Source of the DNA: Symsagittifera roscoffensis
Taxonomy: Eukaryota > Xenacoelomorpha > Acoela > Convolutidae
Direction: 5' to 3'
Length of the DNA stretch: 64,000 bases
Assembly: GCF_963678635.1 (NCBI RefSeq)
Contig: NC_087065.1
Location: 68,884,956 to 68,948,955, forward strand
In this document: piece by piece, positions 24,190 to 34,900 of the stretch
How positions within the stretch are numbered: position 1 is the first letter of the stretch
Layout of the letters: the number at the start of each line of letters is the position of its first letter
The notes under the pieces: model-generated
Told to the model about the DNA's origin: nothing
Database searches by the model: none
The model's input: only the letters and a program-made list of their open reading frames with translations
Program-made: the position numbers and the translations under genes

Positions 24190-26490
24190 AATATTCTGCA
24201 ACTCAACGCACAAAGATTGGTTTACATCAAACTACCGAATGCGATCCTATACGAACACTTCCACATCATTTGTCTGCGCGAAACCTGGCTCAACTATTAA
24301 TGTCTGAACGGATGCTTACAGATTTCACCATATACAGGTCAGATAGACTACATGAATCTGATAAAAAGTGCTCATGGTGGATCGCTGACTGCTGTCAAAA
24401 ACATTATGGAATCTATTGAATTCAAGAACAATTTTCCTGACTGGTGTGTAGCGTGCAAATAGATGGCGTTTTTGACAACCCACACTATAATAGCAAACAC
24501 AGATATAATAAAGAAGATTTTGAAACACTACACCGCTTCTAATATGAAGATTTGGAAAACTACACCGCAAAATATTGTTAACCTATTTCATGAAAAACTA
24601 TTAAAACAAGAAGTAGAATTTAATACATGTTCCAATAACCTGCTTGATTCTCTATCGCAACTATCTTGCCCTTGCTTAACAAAAAACAAATTAATTCCTC
24701 AGATCACAATGCAAAATAACTCTTGGTGGAATGTCCACACAAAATTATAAAGCCGCTCATAGAGAATTAAAGAAGCTTCGGGCAATGCAGACTAAGACTA
24801 ACTAAGTAGGATGATGAGATATGCACCTTTTGAGCCCAGCTGTTATACCAACATAAATAAAATGATTGAAAAATTGTATCAGTAAGTGTTCCCAGAAGAA
24901 CGAGACATAAACAAACTCTCGCTCCGTCGATTTCTCTAAGCACTTCTAACTTAAAAAATAGACTACAAATACAGCAGCAAAAATCACAAGCAACAGTAAG
25001 AGACACGTTGATGACTTCAGAGCGATTATAACTGAAGCTGCCGAAAGTGACAGCCTCAGATATCAGCAAAATCTAATGAAACAAAGAGACAGATCTAATT
25101 TTTAAACACCTCAAAAGTTCAAAGAGTTCTGTAATTTACCCAAAGTACTAATTGAAGATGGAAGAACTAGCAGAGATCAAAACTAAAAAGAAGGCATGTT
25201 GAATGAATTTTTTTTATTGTTTTCATATCTAAAGTATCATTTCATATCGACGACATAATATAAAATCCAACACTGACGAACTTCAGCGTCTCGACAGAGA
25301 CTTTTCATGAATTAATAGCAACACTAGATCCGAAAAAAAGCCAGAGAGCCGGACGGACTCCCACCAATCTTTTTCCACAAAACTGGTAGGCAAATAGCAG
25401 TCACTCTGAAAAAAATTTTCAAAAATGGTAAGCGCATCAGGAAATTACCAATCAGATGGAAATTGTTGGCGATGTCACCAGTGTTCAAAAAGCAGGATAT
25501 AAAGAATATAACTAGCGACATGTATCACTCCTTAATATAATAAAAAATTTTGAAAATTGTATCTATGATGACTTGTACAAGAACTTAACCTCAAGCCAGC
25601 ATGGTTTAGTCAAGAAACATTCAGTGATCACCAATTTGATAAGTTTCCCAGAAAACTCACAAAACTCTCGACCACGATTTATCTAGCGAGGTAATTGCTC
25701 TTTATATAGACTTCTCGAAGGCGTTTGATAAAGTGCCTCATAATGAATTTCGCAAAAAAACTAACAAATAGGCGTGAGGGGATGCTTAATTGAAACTTCG
25801 CATGATTATCTTAGTGGGCGAAAGCAATTTGTTTTACATAACACATGTTCTAGTCTGCTGAAAGTCACAAGCGGTGTCCCACAGGGCTCTCTACTAGGAC
25901 CACTTGCTTTGTATAACTATAAATGACACGCCGGATGTACTAAACTGTACCGACTCAAACTTGTTTGCTGATGATCGTGAGATTCTCTCCGTGAACAATA
26001 GGAATGTCCGAGTATAGTCAGACTTAGACTCTATTGATGCCAGGGTCAGCAAAAACAAGATGAGTCTAGCAAAGGATTAACGTTTCAAAATTATCTTCAG
26101 GAGATTTGAGACTCAATTATCTTTACAAGGTGTTGCCCTAGAACAATCAGATATCATCAAAGACCTAGAGGAGCATTTAAACAAAAACCTGAGCTGGGAG
26201 ACACGTGGAAACGAGATTGAAAAAAGCTAATCCTTGCTCCTAGCGGTTCTAAAAGATGGGTTTCATTGTGTTGCGCTCAAGATCTGACATGTCGAGTCTT
26301 GAAAAATTTCAAAAAATATCTCTCCGGTTGATAACTGGGACAACAGATGCCAGTTACCTCGGTCAACTTATAATGCTGAGTTTGTTAGCACTCCCAAAGT
26401 TTCTTCAGCTAAATGACAATCTTTTGGTTACTAAAATGAGACTGAAACTGAGTGTAACAAATTTTTACCGACTGAAAATGAAGGATTGAG
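24190..26490 (+). pseudogene. Decayed Jockey/CR1-like non-LTR retrotransposon
   Basis: Plus-strand frames broken by many stops show, in order: the start of an apurinic endonuclease-like domain (LNILQLNAQRL, then HIICLRETWLNY, 24190-24300); SSQHGLVKKHSVITNLISF (about 25595); IDFSKAFDKVPHNE (RT motif A, about 25705-25750); SGVPQGSLLGPL (about 25870-25905); LFADD (25961-25975, catalytic); SLEKFQKISLRLITG and a Leu-rich tail (26290-26460). This is the domain order of a Jockey/CR1-type element. No long frame survives. It is a different and less duplicated lineage from the remnants in the 1-11565 array. Confidence 0.8.
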
Positions 26491-26647
26491 AAAAAACTCC
26501 CAAGATTTTTAAACGAGTAAAACAGAACAGAAAAAGCAACAGAAGACACGTTTAGAACAAGCAGATTGAATCAACTTGTGGATTTCACTAGATTGATGGG
26601 CTTGAAAAACAGCATTTTGACACAAATGCGAAGCTTTGCAACAAAAA

Positions 26648-26722
26648 TCGGCCAAGTCCGAGATTCGAACCTGCTACCTACAGATTAAGAGTAACACTCT
26701 TACCACTTAGCCACGGAAGCTT
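26648..26722 (-). repeat. tRNA-Lys-like pseudogene or SINE head
   Basis: Minus strand GCTTCCGTGGCTAAGTGG, then CTCTTAA, then GGTTCGAATCTCGG. The A box, a CTT anticodon in a CTCTTAA loop and the B box are recognisable, so tRNA-Lys(CUU) is the probable ancestor. The acceptor ends do not pair properly and the anticodon stem is weak, which argues against a working tRNA. The upstream flank is shared with the copy near 20.6 kb. Confidence 0.6.
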
Positions 26723-26734
26723 AATAGAGATTAG

Positions 26735-27734
26735 CCAAGCACTAGTCACAAATAAAGCAGAGCACAGATGCTGTGTAATTTCAAATGCTACAGTGAAATT
26801 TCCAAATAAGTAAACACTTTATTAGCGACTTAGGTTAGAAAAAAAGAAGGTTCGTAACAATACACTAAGCTCGCGCTAGTGTTAAGACGATGTGGAATTA
26901 CTTCAATGTTAACTTTTCAGAAGCTAACATCTGCAGCTGGCTAATTGTATGTGATTGCAGTGGCTGCAGAAACTCGAGGAGGAAATTATAGAGAACTCAC
27001 TGGGAGCAATCCCATCAGCAACAGCTGTAAATTCTAATCAACAACAACAATTGTTTCAATTGAAATCCAATTTTACGGAGCGATAAGAAGGCCAACCAAC
27101 ATTTGATAACGCTATGAAATTAAACAAATAAGAAATGTCAGTTTTTCAGCCCTTTCCCCATATACGCTATACATCCAATTTTGCCTTTCGAAAAAATTAG
27201 TTTGAAAAAGCATAATTATGCAGAGCCTTTTTCGACACAGGGTGATTTTTGTACCTAGTAGAGCTTTGTACAACGCACCAATGCTCCTAACCACGCTTTG
27301 AGTTCTCGGAACAACGCATCAAGTTGCTAGCGTAGCTGCAAGCAAAAAAATTATGAAGCCTCTTTTGAGCTTAGGGATGTCAGGATCTTAGACATTTTAA
27401 GCCTATCCTTGCAAATTAGCACTACTTAAAATGAAAACAAAACTATACAAAATAAACTAGAATTTCTTTTACTTTCTAGAGAATTTATTTTTCAAAGTCA
27501 ATTTCGTCGCAAACTCATAAACATCAATTAATTTTTGTTTTAATCAATTTAACTTTAAATCTTTTATCTATTTCATCTTTAACAAGTTTATCTAAAACAA
27601 ACTTAATCGAGCACCAAATTCAGAACTCAAACATCTACTGAAACTCAAGAAATCTAAAACAAATCAACAGTTTGTAACAGTTCACTTACAAATTGAGTTC
27701 ATTTAGAAATCAACAGGAGACGATAACTTTTGAT
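26735..27734. other. Intergenic, SINE flank and 3' side of the TRIM gene
   Basis: 26735-26810 is the shared flank of the tRNA-like repeat. The rest shows no coding signal. A minus-strand AATAAA (tttatt at 27484-27489) lies about 250 nt beyond the TRIM-MATH stop and is a candidate polyadenylation signal. Confidence 0.45.
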
Positions 27735-28886
27735 CTAAGCTACAACTTTGATTCGGCATCGGAACTCTACTTCTCCAGTTTTACTGGCGTTCACGAGATC
27801 CGATAGCATATCCCACTTTACGAAGTCTACAATTCCCACCCCATCCGCATTGCCCACTTCGCTGTTTGTCCATTTGAATTCGTGGTTCATTTTCTCAGAT
27901 AGTTTTTTGGCATCTTGCACTCTTCGCTTTCCAATTCTAGTTTTGGGATCCAAAATTTCGATCTGCAATTTCATGTGAACTTTCGCGCGCCATTCGTGTT
28001 CGTACACTCCTTCACAGTAAACAAAAAATTTGACAAAACTTTCCCGTTTCTCTTCCATTCGCGTCAATTCAATGTGGAATTTATAGTCGTTTACTCGTAC
28101 TATTTCTGATTCTTTTGAAAAGCCTATTTTCCACTTTAAGCAATCCTTGCTAAATTTATAGACACAGGTTCCAGTAAAGTTTTTGGCTTTATATTTTTCC
28201 TTTTCAATTGTTTCAAGTCCTTTTTTGATAGTTTCAACAATCAACTTGAGGTTTTCTTCAGGTTTATCGAGATCAAACCGATTGAAGTCCGATAAGCTGC
28301 TGCCAATTTCTATTTCATCTCCTTGTCGCATCTTCTTATAGTTTTCAATTTTTAGCAAACACTTGCTTTTTCGTTTCAACTCCGATAGTTCAGCGACCAA
28401 AGCATTTTTTACTATTTCTACATTTTCCAACATCAGCATTTTTTCTTTAGTCATTTTCTCTATGAGCTCTTTTGTGCCTATAACGTCAATTTTCTTTAAT
28501 AATTCGAGTGCCTTTTCTTGTTTCCGACTTTTCGCGCTTTTCAACTTGTGGGTTGGATGATCCTGAACGCATTCAACACACATGTCCCTTTTACAATTGA
28601 CACAAAAGAGCGTCAGTTCAGCTCGATGCTGTGAACAAAAACGTTCACTACGTTTATTTTTCTTAATTTGCAGAAGCTGTATGACATCTTCCAATTGATA
28701 GATTCGAATAGCAGATGACCTATTTGAACAGAGAGCGCAAGCAGGACAACGGACGGTTTCTTCTATTTTGATTCCATCGAGACAATTTCTACACATAAGA
28801 TGTCCGCAAGCTAGGGAGAATGGTTTCTTGAGTTCTTCTTGACAGACAAGACATCGCAAGAAATCAAAAATTTTTTCAAATTCCAT
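27735..28886 (-). CDS. TRIM37-like protein: RING, B-box, coiled coil, MATH domain
   Basis: Single open frame of 383 aa from ATG 28886. The RING finger is C3HC4 (C12, C15, C27, H29, C32, C35, C47, C50), expected to recruit a ubiquitin-conjugating E2. A B-box zinc site follows (about 80-120: FCSQHRAEL, FCVNCKRDMCVEC, HPTHK), then a Lys/Glu-rich coiled coil (about 120-235). The C-terminus (about 245-383) fits a MATH/TRAF-like substrate-binding fold (LKWKIGFSKE, FHIELTRMEE, HEWRAKVHMKLQIEIL, VDFVKWDMLSDL, GEVEFRCRIKV). Among known proteins, RING-B-box-coiled-coil-MATH is the TRIM37 arrangement, so an E3 ubiquitin ligase is likely. It is much shorter than vertebrate TRIM37 and has no introns, which suggests a retrocopy or a lineage expansion. 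MATH is assigned from pattern alone and is the less certain part. Confidence 0.85.
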   Translation of the reverse strand: MEFEKIFDFLRCLVCQEELKKPFSLACGHLMCRNCLDGIKIEETVRCPACALCSNRSSAIRIYQLEDVIQLLQIKKNKRSERFCSQHRAELTLFCVNCKRDMCVECVQDHPTHKLKSAKSRKQEKALELLKKIDVIGTKELIEKMTKEKMLMLENVEIVKNALVAELSELKRKSKCLLKIENYKKMRQGDEIEIGSSLSDFNRFDLDKPEENLKLIVETIKKGLETIEKEKYKAKNFTGTCVYKFSKDCLKWKIGFSKESEIVRVNDYKFHIELTRMEEKRESFVKFFVYCEGVYEHEWRAKVHMKLQIEILDPKTRIGKRRVQDAKKLSEKMNHEFKWTNSEVGNADGVGIVDFVKWDMLSDLVNASKTGEVEFRCRIKVVA

Positions 28887-30126
28887 TACACTGAAACTTG
28901 AAATAAAAATCTAAATTGTTGTGATAAAATTAAAAGATTAAATGGACTGGGCTTTTCTCACTGACTTTGATTATCTTACCAAATCATGCCGTCCCAGCAG
29001 TAGGTTGTACGACCTCAAGATGTACCACTCCTTACTCTCTTTTTTTCTCATTGTCAATTTTAAATCCCAATTGAAAAGATTCATAATCATGTTCTGTTGT
29101 TCCGACCAATTGAAAAATGGGGAGGAACTTTGTAATCCGGTGTGTTTTAGTTTTTTCCACGCAAAATTAGGTACCAAATATTTATAGGAATGGGTCGAGT
29201 GATAGATCATACTAAAGCCCTTTCAATCGTGATTCGAACATTTCAAAACTTCAAAAAAAATTTCAGTGTTGAGAAAAACCAGATGGAATTTTTTTTTTAC
29301 TTTTTCGTCTTAATTCGAGAGAATAGAGCAAGCGCAAAAGCGTACAACAGCTGAAATGCTTAAATTAAGACCTTAAAATTTAATTTGAAGCAAAAAAAAA
29401 ACTAGATTTTGGAAATTTTTTGTCCAATTTACCTATATTGCTATGACTGTCTTACATGACTAAATTATATATTTATCACACCAGGCAGAAAAATCACAAT
29501 TTGAAAGAAACTTTCTAAACCGTAGTTTTCTGAAGACTATGGTCGGAATATTCTGTGGTCGGAATATTCTGTGGTCGGAATATACTTGCACAGTAACCGG
29601 CTATCCTTGTTTAATTTGATAAAGATTTGTGCACCCACAAATTTTACTAACTCTCCTAGTCCAAACTTAAATCTAGCCCCTCAAAAATTCTGTCGTGATG
29701 GCATCCGTTTCTTGTTCTACGGTAATGATTTTTTAAACTAATGTTCTTGCAAATATAATCTATAATTTCTCTGGCTAACTTGACACCCCGTTCTTCCTCA
29801 AATGGCTTCTCAAACACATTGACTTATAAGTGAAAACAGTTTGCGAAGTGCTTCACATGCCCAGGCTACATGCCTAAAAACTCAAGCGGCCTGGGGCACA
29901 GCAGTATCACCTTGACGTTTTCAGCTGTAATATTTGCACCTCCCATTTTCAAACAGCTATGTAACAGTCGCCTGCTTAAGTCACATACGAGGTTAAGAAA
30001 AACAGGCCCTATAACCATTGGCTCAAGAGTCAGGGACACTATCTCTTGTGTTTTTCTACATCAAGCAGTCGGAGCCTATTCGGTTCACTTGCGACTTGAG
30101 ACTACAAACCGTGTTACAGCTTAAAG
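28887..30126. repeat. Diverged copy of the dispersed repeat family plus unassigned sequence
   Basis: About 29085-29300 resembles the sub-repeats of the 1-11565 array (gttccgaccaattgaaaaatgggga, ggaactttgtaa, gggtcgagtgatagatcat, gttgagaaaaacc). At 29541-29588 a 16-bp unit (ggtcggaatattctgt) is repeated about 2.6 times, followed by cagtaaccggctatccttg, which is also a motif of the array. The stretch 29640-30126 has an 84-codon frame that I do not recognise; I see nothing firm there. Confidence 0.55.
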
Positions 30127-30617
30127 GCTACTACAAAAAATTTTTTTTGAAATAACTTACATGTTACCATGAAAGATTGCGACAGAACGTAATTGTGAAA
30201 ACAAAAAACTTGAAAATTCTCAGAAATTTGTGACAAAAATGTTTAAAACTGTTACATAATAGTCGTTACCTAATTCCAGTAATATTTGTAAAGTTTTGAT
30301 TAGTTGAATTTTTTAATTTTTGAAACAATGATGTGTATGACACTTTTCATGATCTTCGATCATTTTGTACAGATAGTTTAGAATTTTTAAAACCTAAAGA
30401 TGCGCAAAAATGTGCGAAAACGTTTGTTGGAATTTAAAATTTAAATGCATTCTCAAAATATTAAGATGTAAAATTTTGAAACCCTACGGCGTTGAGCCAA
30501 CTTTCAATTACAGTCTCTCCTGCAAGGAGACGTAATTTCTTTTTTTCCCCTCTTTTAGTGGAAAAATATTTTTGGAGGAAAAATCTTTTTATATTTTACC
30601 ATGTTAGAATTAAAATG
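30127..30617 (+). mobile_element. Left part of a Penelope-like element (upstream pLTR)
   Basis: 30127-30475 is a diverged direct copy of 55780-56095, downstream of the GIY-YIG reading frame (shared blocks include gaaataacttacatgtta, atgtgtatgac and atcattttgtacagatagttta). Penelope-like elements are commonly flanked by such long direct repeats (pLTRs). The remaining 140 bp is the start of the element body, interrupted at 30618 by the giant LTR retrotransposon. The element resumes at 52441. Confidence 0.8.
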
Positions 30618-31503
30618 TGTAACATTCGCCCAAATATCACACAGCGACGGAGCGTAGAAAAAGTACCTATTGACGACTGGCAGGCGTCAGTTACCTTAAT
30701 TCCACTCGTTTTTCACCGTCTCGACCTTGCCAGTTGATTTTCTGGTCTGTCTAGGGCAAAGTAAAAAGTTACTATTTTTAGGCCATCAGTCAAACGACTT
30801 TTGATCAGCTTTCGTTTGCATGCGAACACAACCACATAGCTGAGTCTCGGATCCTCAGACTACGTGATTGTCATTAAAAACACGGCTCGAACCACCTATT
30901 TCTATATGTTTTTGTGTGACAGTTTTATATTAAATCCATTGGAGATGGATTGACCTTTTCCTTTCTCTATCTACTCATGCTCTGAAATATTAAATAATAA
31001 CGGTGTTTAATTCAGATCTAGGACATTACAGCAACTGTTATGGCTAGTTTACACAGTCCCTTCACATATAACAGTCTCTGGGGGACCAAGCCTCCGCTCC
31101 CGTGATTTTCTTGAGACAACACTCTTATCTCCTATATTTCGTGTCCCGGGAGGGTTCCGTGGTATTTCTCTTCCCCCCACTGAAGCCTCCGTCTCCACAA
31201 ATATCCGTCACTAAGGTCCTTATCGTGTGTTATTGCCACGATAAGAGGCTCCGTAATTTTCTCGTCTCGGATACAACCGTTCGTCACAAAATATGGCGTC
31301 GTTCTGATTTTTCTCTATTTTATTCAAAATGGCCGTCTTTTTTCTATTTCTCAGAAATGTTCTCCTTCAAATCGAAATTTTAAAAATAAAAATTCCAGAA
31401 CATTCTGACCCTCCGTCGCAACACTTTTCTGTTCGTAAGGCCTTTAGTCACTTTTTTTTTCGTCGCGGGAAGGTTATACTGTGTCATCCGGCGGAATGGC
31501 ACA
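30618..31503 (-). repeat. 3' LTR of the giant element
   Basis: 886 bp, plus-strand start tgtaacattcgccc and end ggaatggcaca. It is identical to the right LTR except for C at 31211 (T at 52148). In the element's sense it begins TGTGCC and ends TTACA. Sequence just upstream in sense (31504-31525) reads GTCCGGGGAGTA, only a weak polypurine tract. Confidence 0.95.
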
Positions 31504-31951
31504 TACTCCCCGGACAAGTCTCCATCAATGTCCCTATTGATCGCACAACACCGGGTTATCGTCAAGTAGGTATCCAGTTTTCTGTAACCAATCTTACAAA
31601 TCGCATAAGAAAATGAAATTTATCTACTCCACCTCAACTCACTACGTGTTCACAAATGGCATCGTACTACATCTCACTGCCTTTCAACATTTTCACAAAA
31701 GTTGCACCATGAGGAGTGTCCTAGATAAAATTTCCTTTCTGACTACTTACGTCATCTCGCCATAAAACTTCTTTTCGCTTCTGATTAAAAAGTGGGACGT
31801 GGCACGGCCACGCACCCGTTAAAATTAACTTAACTTCACTCACCAAGTATAATTAGTCATTTATGCGGTCCTTTCAATATTAAAACTAAGAAACTCTGTG
31901 GCTAGGAAAGTTATTGAGTTACCCACCCTTCTCGAGCGAGTTTACTCAAAC
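31504..31951 (-). other. 3' untranslated internal region of the giant element
   Basis: About 450 bp between the ORF2 stop and the 3' LTR, without an ORF. 31505-31550 resembles 39536-39580 inside ORF1 (shared actccccggacaa and catc-atgtccc-ttgatcgc), an internal duplication. Confidence 0.6.
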
Positions 31952-34900
31952 TTACCATGTCGCCACACAGTGAATTTGTGTCTTAGCTGAATCGTCTTTT
32001 GAGATCAATGTCCGTAAAGCTTCCATCAATTCTAGCTCCTGTTCTCGTGATTTCGAGTCGTTGCTGGCTTCATACTCCGCCCTTTTGATGCCCATCAAGC
32101 ACCAAGCCAGTCGTACTTGCAGATCAGTTCTCACGCAAGGATGAGCCAGGTATGCTGCTACAGTCGCAGGTGCATTCATCGTCTCATCAAAGTATTTCTG
32201 GAGGGCCGCCCTCCAAGAAATCTCTAGCAACTTTTCTAATCCAATTTCGTTCGCTTCTGATGACATTACTGTCCCATATTCTTTTCGATTGAAGTTGGAG
32301 TTCTCCGTAAGCCCCTTCAAGTATTCTTGCATGGCTGGCTTCTCGTTCCAAGCCATCAGGTGCCCTCTCGCGGAGTTCCTCGCTTTCAACATTTCCACAT
32401 AACCCCCTGCCGGATCCCCCATGTGGACCGACTCCGGCACGGTTATTCGACTGTACTCGACCACGTCGAGTTGTCCTTCCAGTTTCAACTTGGCCATGTT
32501 GATTCGCGAGGGCCTGTAATCTTCAAGTCCTCCAGATCCACATTGACTGATTACTTCCATTTCTAACTTGGTGTCTGCCAGGGTTCGCGCCGTCTTCTTC
32601 GACCTTGTGGCGGTCACGGTCAGACCTGCCAAGAGCATAGGGGGTATCAGATTCTCTTTTTCTCCCCCTGTCAGCGTTGTAGTATCTCCCTGCCCGCTCT
32701 CGCCTGAGCGACCTGCGCTCGCTAAAGAGGTCACCACTGCGTTGGCTCTTGACTTCACCACTTTCGGGTTCATGGCTCGACTTCCTGTCCTCCCTTTTAG
32801 TCGCTTCAGCCCTTTCCTGGCTCGTCTGACAGGTAATTTCTTTGCAACATGCTGATCATCGGCACTGTCTTCTGTTACTGACTCGGTCAGAACATCCGAC
32901 TCCATGGAGCTCACTATTTTCTCCAGGACCTCACGCATGATGGGTTGGTTCAATCCCACCTTCATTATGGACTGCGTCCCATATCGCCTTATCACGTCCC
33001 AAGATTTCTCCATGAAGTTTACTCGACTCCAGATTGCTCCTGTCTTGCCTTCCAACTCCATTTGATATCTTTCCCATTCTTCTTCTGGTAATGTGCTGAG
33101 GAACGATATCTTCATAGACTCTTCGATTTTCCTCCTCCTTGGCGATTCATAAAGCAGCTTCTGTGGATCCCTGCTTCGGCACTCTCTAGCCTGGCTTATT
33201 GGGTCTATCGGAGATAGATCGGCTGACGCCTCCTTTGTAGGAGACATGAAGGACGATGGTGCCATCAACAATAGACTCCCATCGACTTCCCCATCGTCAT
33301 CTTCGCTGAACCGGTACTCTAGCAAGTCCCTTTCCAACGCTCCTAGATCGGTCTCTCCCGATTTCTCCGTCTTGCTTCCGGTCCCTTCATCGTTATCGTC
33401 CTGATCCATCAATTCATCGTCGTCCGCATCAGGTTTCGGCCTAGGTCCCGAGGGTCCTGGTCGTGCGTCTGCGCCCGAATCCGGCCGAGCCGGCACGGCC
33501 ATGTCTCCTGCATGATAAAACAACTCATCATCGACCAGGAACTCTACTAACTCCTCACCATGTGGGGCCAGGTCCTCTATCGTTACATATGAGCCACCTC
33601 TGCTCTCACTTGCCACCTCCAGCATCACCACATTCGCTTCTCCTGACCACTTCAGTCTAGATAAGTCGTCCGCGGAAGAATACACTTCATTCCACGTTTC
33701 AGCCGAGACCTCTGGTCTCCTGGAGGGTAGTGCTTTGATCTTCTTCCTGCTCCAGGCATCAGGAAATGAGAAGTCGAACGTGTGCGCGGCAGCGACGTTC
33801 CAGCTGATGAAGCGCGGCTCCATCCCTCCACTCCACTTCTGCATTCTCTTCTCCGCGTCACGAGCCGCTCCGATACGAGGGGCAATGATGGGAGATGTGA
33901 CTCCCAACAACATCCTCCTTATCGGTGGATATCGATGGCATTGGTCCGGCAGCGGCCTGGACCCAGGAAGCCATGTCTGTTGATTTTCTTTTGCATGGGC
34001 ATAGGCTCCCGGCAATTGAGGTACTCCCACAGCCTCTCCTGTATCTTTCACCACTGGTCTCAGATTCCAGAGTTTTGGGTTGAACTGGATGTGGGACAGA
34101 TCCTCACGACCCATTCGGCATTTGAAGTGGTTGTTGAAATCCATCAACACCCAACCTGGCTCTGCTATTCTTCCGAACAGCCTATCATCGCTAGCCAGCT
34201 TTCTCAGTTCACTCTGCTCTACCCAATTCAGCACTGAACAATCCACTACTGAGACCAGGTTGACGTACAACACTGAATTCCTGTACGCTTTAACTTGTAC
34301 ATCCGGGAACGCAAAGGACATCACCGGTCCATAAACCACTGTGACGAATTCCCTTAGTCCGTGGACCAGAGCCAACGGATCAATCCGCATCATAACAGCT
34401 AAGTCTGTTAATAAGGGCATGCCACAATACTGTTTGCACTCGCTTGCGTTCGTCGCCACTTTGTCCTCTCCTGTTACGCTTCTGTTCTGTTGCAGGAGGT
34501 ATTGAAGTAGGAGAGTCCTCCAGTCTTTCATCTTCCTGAGCGAGGCGGTTTCCAACTGTGCATTGAACTCACGACTGGGTCCCTGCAGTTGTTCAGGGTA
34601 ACGCAATAGCACAAGCAAGTCTCCCAGCCGACCATAGGTCATGGCAATCAGGGTCAAGAGTCCATCCAACCTCAAATCGGCCAACGCTTGGGTAAAGAGG
34701 TTTGCCGGTCCTTTCACAAAGTTTTCATGACCAAATGTCACGTATAAGGCTAACACCAGGCCAATCGACAACTTCCTGATGTCTTTGACAAAACTTGCGA
34801 TCAGGTTCCTAGATGCCCTCGGGTAGCACGTCGATAGGAAAGATGGCGTCCATCCCACTCCCATTCCGCCCAAGATAGCATCCGATCGTTCGTACTGTGC

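Noticed and set aside
24325-25521. Short minus-strand frames in the Jockey/CR1-like remnant
   Set aside because: The plus strand carries the ordered endonuclease and RT motifs; the minus frames have none.
20540-26722. Three functional tRNA genes
   Set aside because: B boxes are good, but T stems, acceptor stems or anticodon stems do not pair and the copies share SINE-like flanks.
29870-30124. 84-codon plus-strand frame as a gene or exon
   Set aside because: No family recognised, no splice-site support and no conservation visible in the window.
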